Source of the DNA: Ktedonobacter sp. 13_1_20CM_4_53_11
GTDB taxonomy: Bacteria; Chloroflexota; Ktedonobacteria; Ktedonobacterales; Ktedonobacteraceae
NCBI GenBank assembly: GCA_001919995.1
Contig: MNIY01000009.1
Location: forward strand, 6,323 to 13,024
Length of the DNA stretch: 6,702 nucleotides
Direction of reading: 5' to 3'
Shown here: positions 1 to 4,192 of the stretch, piece after piece
Numbering within the stretch: position 1 is the stretch's first letter
How the letters are laid out: each line of letters starts with the position of its first letter
Notes under the pieces: model-generated
What the model was told of the DNA's origin: nothing
The model's input: only the letters and a program-made list of their open reading frames with translations
Database searches by the model: none
Position numbers and translations under genes: made by a program

Positions 1-542
1 AGGAACAAAACAAGAATAATGACACCGATCGTCGCCAGCAGCACGCCAAGCACATGCATAAGCGGACCGATAAAGATCAAACCGAGCACCACCAGCCAGA
101 ACCACCTTGCGGGATTCCTCCTTCTCAACTGTGGTCGTGCAAATGGTGGAGCACCCCGCTGCTGATTACCTATCCAGTTCGGGCGATACTGGAATTCATA
201 CGCGTCACCATCAGGACTAAATTGCTGCTTTCGTCGCTGAGCCTGCGATGATTGAGCTAATTTACCACTGGTATCTATTTTTCCTCCCTGTGGGCTTGTA
301 TTCCCAGTAATCCCAGTATTCTCAGCATCCTCCACAGTTTTCCGGGCCATGTATCCATTCTGGTAATCGTTGAGTGAATCACTCTGCACCATTGGCACGT
401 CATAGAGCGCAGTAGGCTCATCTTTTGGCGTATTGGGTCTGGACGACCAGTAATACGGCTCAGCCGGGGGTTCTATCCCCTCTTCTTCCAAAGGTTGCTG
501 CTCTTCTGACTGCGACCTCGGGGCAAATTCTTGTTGATCCAT
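1..542 (-). CDS. Partial membrane-anchored protein of unknown function (5' end only; runs off left edge)
   Basis: Reading the minus strand from ATG at 542-540 gives 180 codons with no stop before the window edge, so the C-terminus is missing. The start is supported by a strong AAGGAG eight bases upstream (551-556); the frame stays open above it, so the ribosome site decides the start. Residues 1 to about 140 are polar and rich in Q, E, P, S, N and G (start MDQQEFAPRS), with no hydrophobic segment, and are probably disordered. A basic patch follows (RPQLRRRNPAR, about 136-146), then an almost unbroken hydrophobic stretch from W147 to F180, interrupted by GP at 159-160. That fits one or two membrane helices with the long N-terminus in the cytoplasm by the positive-inside rule. 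The layout resembles small membrane proteins carrying a LiaI/LiaF-like transmembrane region, but the diagnostic part lies outside the window. It is divergent from the penicillin-binding protein gene, so an envelope role is possible by inference only. Coding status is well supported; function is unknown. Confidence 0.85.
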   Translation of the reverse strand, partial: MDQQEFAPRSQSEEQQPLEEEGIEPPAEPYYWSSRPNTPKDEPTALYDVPMVQSDSLNDYQNGYMARKTVEDAENTGITGNTSPQGGKIDTSGKLAQSSQAQRRKQQFSPDGDAYEFQYRPNWIGNQQRGAPPFARPQLRRRNPARWFWLVVLGLIFIGPLMHVLGVLLATIGVIILVLF

Positions 543-550
543 CTCAGGAA

Positions 551-556
551 CTCCTT
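551..556 (-). promoter_or_regulatory. Ribosome binding site of the left-edge gene
   Basis: AAGGAG on the minus strand lies eight bases before ATG 542-540. It fixes the start, because the reading frame above the ATG is open for at least 12 more codons and gives no stop to decide it. Confidence 0.75.
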
Positions 557-588
557 CCCCATCTCCATGGGTACACGTGGAACCATTA

Positions 589-594
589 CTTATA
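589..594 (-). promoter_or_regulatory. Candidate -10 element for the left-edge gene
   Basis: TATAAG on the minus strand would start transcription about 40 bases before the ATG. No good -35 is present at 16-18 bases: the TTGCAT further up is only 14 bases away. The 8-bp palindrome ATCGCGAT (603-610) lies in the spacer and -35 area, where a repressor could act. The same TATAAG hexamer occurs before the oxidase gene at the right end of the window. Confidence 0.3.
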
Positions 595-602
595 TGTACG
601 CA

Positions 603-657
603 ATCGCGATGCAAGAGTTGCACCCCCCCTTCACCAGGACAGCGCTAAGGATGTCCT
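603..657. other. Small palindromes in the divergent intergenic region, left-gene side
   Basis: Two symmetric elements lie here. ATCGCGAT at 603-610 is a perfect 8-bp palindrome. AGGACA at 636-641 and TGTCCT at 652-657 form a perfect 6-bp inverted repeat with a 10-base spacer. Either could be an operator or a small RNA hairpin in the divergent promoter region. Short palindromes arise often by chance, so this is only a note of what can be seen. Confidence 0.25.
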
Positions 658-703
658 CCCTGTCATAAGTACTATTCCGAAGCCTCAAACAACAGCCATG
701 CGT

Positions 704-709
704 TATAAT
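704..709 (+). promoter_or_regulatory. Candidate -10 element for the penicillin-binding protein gene
   Basis: A perfect TATAAT lies in an AT-rich stretch and faces the downstream gene. It would give a leader of about 115-120 bases. No recognisable TTGACA-like -35 sits at the usual spacing, and the TG two bases too far upstream does not make a standard extended -10, so support rests on the hexamer and its context. Confidence 0.35.
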
Positions 710-760
710 AAAACAAAATCATGTATATAGGTAGTTCTCAACTCCTACCAAACGCCTGTG

Positions 761-773
761 TGCGATCATCGCA
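761..773. promoter_or_regulatory. Perfect odd-length palindrome TGCGATCATCGCA, possible operator
   Basis: Two 6-bp arms, TGCGAT and ATCGCA, flank a single central base. The site lies in the presumed leader of the penicillin-binding protein gene, about 60 bases before its start codon. Its arms share GCGAT/ATCGC with the palindrome at 603-610 on the other side of the same intergenic region, which would fit one dimeric regulator contacting both sides. This is inference from symmetry alone. Confidence 0.25.
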
Positions 774-814
774 AATACAAGAATAAAGAGGAAAGTAGAA
801 ACCGTTAAGCCTGA

Positions 815-821
815 AAAAGGA
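815..821 (+). promoter_or_regulatory. Ribosome binding site of the penicillin-binding protein gene
   Basis: AAAAGGA ends 12 bases before ATG 834, a little farther than the common 6-9 bases. No better purine-rich site lies before the next in-frame ATG (residue 75), so 834 remains the best start. Confidence 0.5.
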
Positions 822-833
822 TAGCTTAATCCC

Positions 834-3281
834 ATGGAAAGCAATATCAATAACCACTCCAATAACCATCAAAAAAACGAAATAATCACTGTATCCAACA
901 GAGGAAACCAATTCCACACCAATGGACATGTACAAACCACCACTCCCCCTGCCCTCACTCCCATTATCCCAAAAACAACACATCAAATAGTAAGGCCCGC
1001 TCCTTCAACAGGCACCGAGATCAGGAATTCGGCAACACTGCGCAAAGTGAACCGCATGATCATACGCCGGCACCTGCATGAACGCTACAGCCGTTCATAT
1101 GCCCCGCGCATATTAGCAATCTCCCTCATTCTTGTCATAGCACTGTTCGCTGTTCTATCAACCGGTGTCGGCGCTGCCTACGCCTTTTATCAGCAGCAAC
1201 TCCCACTCCTGAATGGCATCGCGGACCACTCGCTCTTCCAGTCAACCCATATCTATGACCGCAACGGCCACCTGCTTTATGAACTCTACGACCACCAGAA
1301 CGGTCATGGTCGGCGCACATACGTCAATTATACCCAGATCTCACCGTTACTGATCAATGCCTCTATTGCCGCCGAAGATCATAACTTCTGGGTAAATAAT
1401 GGTGTCGATCTCCAGGGCACGCTGCGTGCCGCAGTGACCAACCTGCAAAGTCAAACTGTCGTCGAAGGTGGTAGCACCATCACGCAGCAACTGGTGAAGA
1501 ATCAACTCTTCCTTTCGCAGCCGCGCTCCCTGCAAATCAAAAGCGAAGAAGCAATTCTTGCCTATGGTCTTACAAAACAATACCCGAAGTGGAAGATCAT
1601 GGAAATGTATCTGAATACCGTCTACTACGGGGATTTGAATTACGGCATCGAGGCAGCGGCGCAGGACTTCTTCAATATTCACCCTCAATGCAGCAGGCGT
1701 TTATGTAAGCCGGCAGCCTCCCAGTTGGATCTCGCCCAGTCCTCATTGCTGGCCGGACTCCCGCAGAGCCCTTCATATTACAACCCCGTCTACAATAAGT
1801 CCGTGGCCCTCGATCGCCAGCAGACCGTCCTGCAATCAATGGTCGCTCTCAAAATGATTACCGAAGAACAGGCCCGGCAAGCGGAAGCAGAAACGGCGAA
1901 GTTTCACTTCAAATCGTATGCCAGTACCCAGGGTATCCAGGCGCCTCATTTTGTCCACTACGTCATTGACCAGGTACTGGTTCCCCAGATAGGAGCTCAA
2001 AACCTCTTAAACGGTGGCTATAATATTTACACTACCCTCGACCTGAATCTAGAGAAAAAGGTCGAGCAGATCGCCTATGGTCACCTCTATAAGCCACTCT
2101 ACGATCCATACCTGGGCAGCTATGGGCCCTTGAATATTCAAAATAATGTCAATAACGCCGCCGTAGTCGTCATGAATCCCTACAATGGTGAGATTCTGGC
2201 CATGGACGGCAGCGCCGACTACAACAATAGGGGCCCGCAGGTGCGCGGCCAATATAACTCCGCTATTGCCCTCCGTCAGCCGGGCTCATCTTTCAAGCCC
2301 GTCGAGTATGCCACAGCTTTTGAAATGGGCTGGTATCCTGGCATGATCATCCCTGACCACAAGACAACCTATCCCAGCCTGCTGAGTGGTAATCCCCCGA
2401 CGTACTACACGCCGCAAAACTACGATCAGAAATTTCACACGGGATTTCCAATGACCGCGCGCAATGCGATCGCCAACTCGTTCAATATTCCCGCCATCGA
2501 TACACTAGAATATGTCGGTATTCAGAACGTGCTCAATATGGCTGGCCGCCTGGGTTTGACCGAGATTGCGACCCGCTCCCCCAGCTCTTTTGGCCCATCG
2601 ATGGCCCTTGGGACGTCAGAGGTTTCGCTGCTGCACCTCACCTCCGCCTATGCCACCTTTGCCAACCAGGGAGTACGCGTACCTCCCACCTCAATCTTAG
2701 AGATTACCGATAACCAGGGATATCCCCTCTATAGCTATAATTCTGCACACCCTCGGGGAGTGCGCGCTCTCCGCGCGGATATCGCTTTCCTGGTAAACAG
2801 TATTCTTTCTGACACGAAATCACGTTATCATGAGTTCAGCCCTGGTAATCCACTGGAGCTGGATCGTCCTGCTGCGGCCAAAACTGGCACCACCCAGAGT
2901 TTTCGTGATAACTGGACCATCGGCTACACCCCCTATGTCACCGTTGGCGTCTGGGCTGGCAATAGTGATAACACTACAATGAACAATATTATCGGTATTA
3001 CGGGCGCCGGCCCCATCTGGCACGATGTAATGGAATACGTATCGAACCTGTACAACTATCCTCCCGATGATTTCAACAAGCCGTCCGATGTCCATGCCAG
3101 CGCTGTATCGGCATACACAGGGTTAGCCCCTCACCCGGGTGAGCCAACAGTCACCGACTGGTTTATTGATGGCACCCAGCCCACCATTCAAGGAACATTC
3201 ACAAACCCCTCTCCCTGCAATGGAGACAAATGTAAGCCCCCCCATTGCAAAAAACACTGTGACGTGCCACCAACAAACTGA
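834..3281 (+). CDS. Class A penicillin-binding protein (bifunctional peptidoglycan glycosyltransferase/transpeptidase)
   Basis: This protein polymerises lipid II into glycan strands and cross-links the stem peptides on the outer face of the membrane. Its 815 residues fall in order. Residues 1-91 form a polar cytoplasmic tail rich in N, H, T and Q, ending in a basic stretch. About 92-118 is a single membrane anchor (signal-anchor type). About 132-330 is the GT51 domain, with catalytic Glu181 in AAEDHNFW, GGSTITQQ at 212-219, and an MYLNTVYYG motif. About 430-720 is the transpeptidase domain, with nucleophile Ser485 in SSFK (Lys488), SFN at 549-551 and KTG at 683-685. The usual His of the first GT51 motif (EDxxFxxHxG) is Asn188 here. 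A 10-15 residue insert before LDLAQ carries Cys286 and Cys291. The last 21 residues hold Cys795, 800, 805 and 809 with His and Lys between. The polar tail is longer than usual for the family. The gene stands alone on its strand. All catalytic residues are present, so it should be active. Paralogue number (PBP1A, 1B or other) cannot be settled from sequence alone. Confidence 0.96.
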   Translation: MESNINNHSNNHQKNEIITVSNRGNQFHTNGHVQTTTPPALTPIIPKTTHQIVRPAPSTGTEIRNSATLRKVNRMIIRRHLHERYSRSYAPRILAISLILVIALFAVLSTGVGAAYAFYQQQLPLLNGIADHSLFQSTHIYDRNGHLLYELYDHQNGHGRRTYVNYTQISPLLINASIAAEDHNFWVNNGVDLQGTLRAAVTNLQSQTVVEGGSTITQQLVKNQLFLSQPRSLQIKSEEAILAYGLTKQYPKWKIMEMYLNTVYYGDLNYGIEAAAQDFFNIHPQCSRRLCKPAASQLDLAQSSLLAGLPQSPSYYNPVYNKSVALDRQQTVLQSMVALKMITEEQARQAEAETAKFHFKSYASTQGIQAPHFVHYVIDQVLVPQIGAQNLLNGGYNIYTTLDLNLEKKVEQIAYGHLYKPLYDPYLGSYGPLNIQNNVNNAAVVVMNPYNGEILAMDGSADYNNRGPQVRGQYNSAIALRQPGSSFKPVEYATAFEMGWYPGMIIPDHKTTYPSLLSGNPPTYYTPQNYDQKFHTGFPMTARNAIANSFNIPAIDTLEYVGIQNVLNMAGRLGLTEIATRSPSSFGPSMALGTSEVSLLHLTSAYATFANQGVRVPPTSILEITDNQGYPLYSYNSAHPRGVRALRADIAFLVNSILSDTKSRYHEFSPGNPLELDRPAAAKTGTTQSFRDNWTIGYTPYVTVGVWAGNSDNTTMNNIIGITGAGPIWHDVMEYVSNLYNYPPDDFNKPSDVHASAVSAYTGLAPHPGEPTVTDWFIDGTQPTIQGTFTNPSPCNGDKCKPPHCKKHCDVPPTN

Positions 3282-3301
3282 ACTGAGAGCACAAACACCT
3301 A

Positions 3302-3443
3302 GCTTCGTCTCGTAGGGGCGGGGTGGCACTTTCACAGGTAGCTATTATGTGACATCGCCTGGGAAGCGCCATCGTGCTCGCTTTTATGGGTAGAGATGTT
3401 ATGATGTCACCTGGGAGGCGGCTTCGTACCCGTAGGGGCGGGG
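3302..3443. repeat. Diverged intergenic repeat cluster built on cgtaggggcgggg and a ~31-bp unit
   Basis: The core cgtaggggcgggg occurs at 3311-3323 and again at 3431-3443, exactly 120 bases apart, each time preceded by gcttcgt (3302-3308 and 3421-3427, with one base of indel between). A second unit of 31 bases, centred on CCTGGGA, occurs at 3350-3380 and 3402-3432 with about 23 matches. In addition GTGACATC (3349-3356) and GATGTCAC (3403-3410) are exact reverse complements. The cluster looks like nested or decayed copies of a dispersed intergenic repeat. Only two copies of each unit are visible, so whether it is a genome-wide family is inference. Confidence 0.6.
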
Positions 3444-3486
3444 GCAGGGTTGTGTGGTGCGGGGACCCTTGCGTCGCCCCCGTTCC
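3435..3486. other. Strong G/C stem-loop in the intergenic repeat, possible transcription end or processing structure
   Basis: CGGGGGC at 3439-3445 pairs exactly with GCCCCCG at 3476-3482. As plus-strand RNA the stem extends outward by two G-U and two G-C pairs (3435-3438 with 3483-3486). An inner stem AGGGT (3446-3450) with ACCCT (3465-3469) adds five pairs, leaving a six-base bulge on the right. No T-run follows, so it is not a classical intrinsic terminator. The G side also has runs GGGG, GGGGG, GGG and later GGGG, so a G-quadruplex is an alternative fold. Confidence 0.45.
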
Positions 3487-3544
3487 CGGCTCCCTTGTCT
3501 GCTTACCTCCTGCTACAGGTGACAAGAAAAAAAGTAAAGACACA

Positions 3545-3553
3545 TGATATGAT
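3545..3553 (+). promoter_or_regulatory. Candidate extended -10 promoter for the 196-residue protein gene
   Basis: TGATATGAT matches an extended -10 (TGn followed by TATGAT), which can work without a -35; none is seen at the proper distance, where the sequence is only A-rich. Transcription would begin near 3560 and give a leader of about 30 bases. A very similar TGATATAAG lies before the oxidase gene. Confidence 0.4.
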
Positions 3554-3576
3554 AATTAAAAGAAATGATAACTATT

Positions 3577-3582
3577 AGAAGG
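3577..3582 (+). promoter_or_regulatory. Ribosome binding site of the 196-residue protein gene
   Basis: AGAAGG lies eight bases before ATG 3591. It supports this start over an overlapping frame whose ATG at 3565 has no such site. Confidence 0.65.
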
Positions 3583-3590
3583 TTAGAACC

Positions 3591-4181
3591 ATGGAAAAGA
3601 AAACAGAACAAAATACCAATAGAGAAAACCAGGAACCACAAGAAAACACAACAGGGGCAGGCACGAAAACCTCAGAAGAAGAAGCTTCACAAACACCATC
3701 CACCATCGGTGGCGAGGCGGACGCCCAGAGCATGCCATACCGCCCACTCACGCGCATCGAGCGCCGCAACCTCTGGCTAAAAGAATACGGAGACCAGGAT
3801 TTCGCATTGCAAATGTGGGTGCGCCTGGTCGAGCAGCAGGATCTCGACGTTGAAATGATGTTTCAAATGCAGGGCCTACTCGTATTCGGCGTAATGGTAA
3901 GCACCGCCCGCTACGCCCAGTTCTATATAGACCTGAACGAAGAACTCCACCGGGAACGAGATCCCGAAGTGGCGGACGCACTGCGTGATTACTATCACGC
4001 CCTCATACCCGCGTTCGACCAGCCCGAAATCGGCCCTGAAGGCCTGCCGGTCATCTATCGCTACATTCATATGCGTGACGTCACAATCATGAGCGCCGGG
4101 CACAAAGTCAAAGTTCCCTACTGGCGCGGCCAGGTCAACAAGGTCGATGCCTTCGTCATTGGCGCCACCCCCGGCGAATAG
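3591..4181 (+). CDS. Hypothetical protein, 196 residues, disordered N-terminus plus helical and beta C-terminal part
   Basis: I do not recognise this family. The start is supported by AGAAGG eight bases upstream and an extended -10 about 40 bases upstream. Residues 1-48 are very polar (E, Q, T, N, K), with no predicted structure, and are encoded by A-rich DNA; the remainder has GC-richer coding typical of its neighbours. Residues 53-84 and 85-120 look like amphipathic helices; the most hydrophobic stretch (LLVFGVMV, 96-103) is too short and too flanked by charge to be a confident membrane helix. Another helix at about 124-140 is acidic and basic in turn. The end (about 155-192) alternates as beta strands, with VKVPYWRGQVNKVDAFVIG as its most distinctive motif. 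There is no cysteine and no signal peptide, so it is probably cytoplasmic. It stands alone, converging on the oxidase gene with an 11-bp gap. The shift from disordered tail to folded domain and the good initiation signals argue for a real gene. Confidence 0.8.
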   Translation: MEKKTEQNTNRENQEPQENTTGAGTKTSEEEASQTPSTIGGEADAQSMPYRPLTRIERRNLWLKEYGDQDFALQMWVRLVEQQDLDVEMMFQMQGLLVFGVMVSTARYAQFYIDLNEELHRERDPEVADALRDYYHALIPAFDQPEIGPEGLPVIYRYIHMRDVTIMSAGHKVKVPYWRGQVNKVDAFVIGATPGE

Positions 4182-4192
4182 GAAAGAAAACT

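Larger units (their letters stand above)
3282..3590. other. Non-coding island between genes: repeats, G/C hairpin and AT-rich promoter zone
   Basis: These 309 bases hold no credible gene. About 3300-3500 is GC-rich with runs of G and carries the diverged repeats and hairpin listed separately. About 3526-3590 switches sharply to A-rich sequence with the promoter and ribosome site of the next gene. No hairpin followed by a T-run is visible after the penicillin-binding protein stop codon, so its transcription may end in the structured repeat, or by another mechanism. Confidence 0.7.

Noticed and set aside
425..730. Plus-strand open frame of 101 codons
   Set aside because: It lies partly antisense to the left-edge gene, which has a strong ribosome site and a sensible protein layout. 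The plus frame has no ribosome site and no recognisable protein features.
3282..3300. Intrinsic terminator directly after the penicillin-binding protein gene
   Set aside because: No stem followed by a T-run is found in the bases after the stop codon. The nearest strong stem (3435-3486) also lacks a T-run.
3302..3443. CRISPR array
   Set aside because: There are only two diverged copies of each unit, with unequal spacing and inverted parts. No regular repeat-spacer pattern and no cas gene are present.
3505..3526. Short inverted repeat acct...aggt before the promoter zone
   Set aside because: Only four to five base pairs match, which is expected by chance.
3199..3543. Minus-strand open frame of 114 codons across the intergenic island
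   Set aside because: It overlaps the end of the penicillin-binding protein gene and the G-rich repeats. Its protein is low in plausible structure and driven by repeat composition, and no good ribosome site precedes it.
3565..3780. Alternative plus-strand frame starting at 3565
   Set aside because: It overlaps the 196-residue gene in another frame, yields a Lys/Gln-rich peptide from A-rich DNA and lacks a ribosome site, whereas ATG 3591 has AGAAGG at eight bases.
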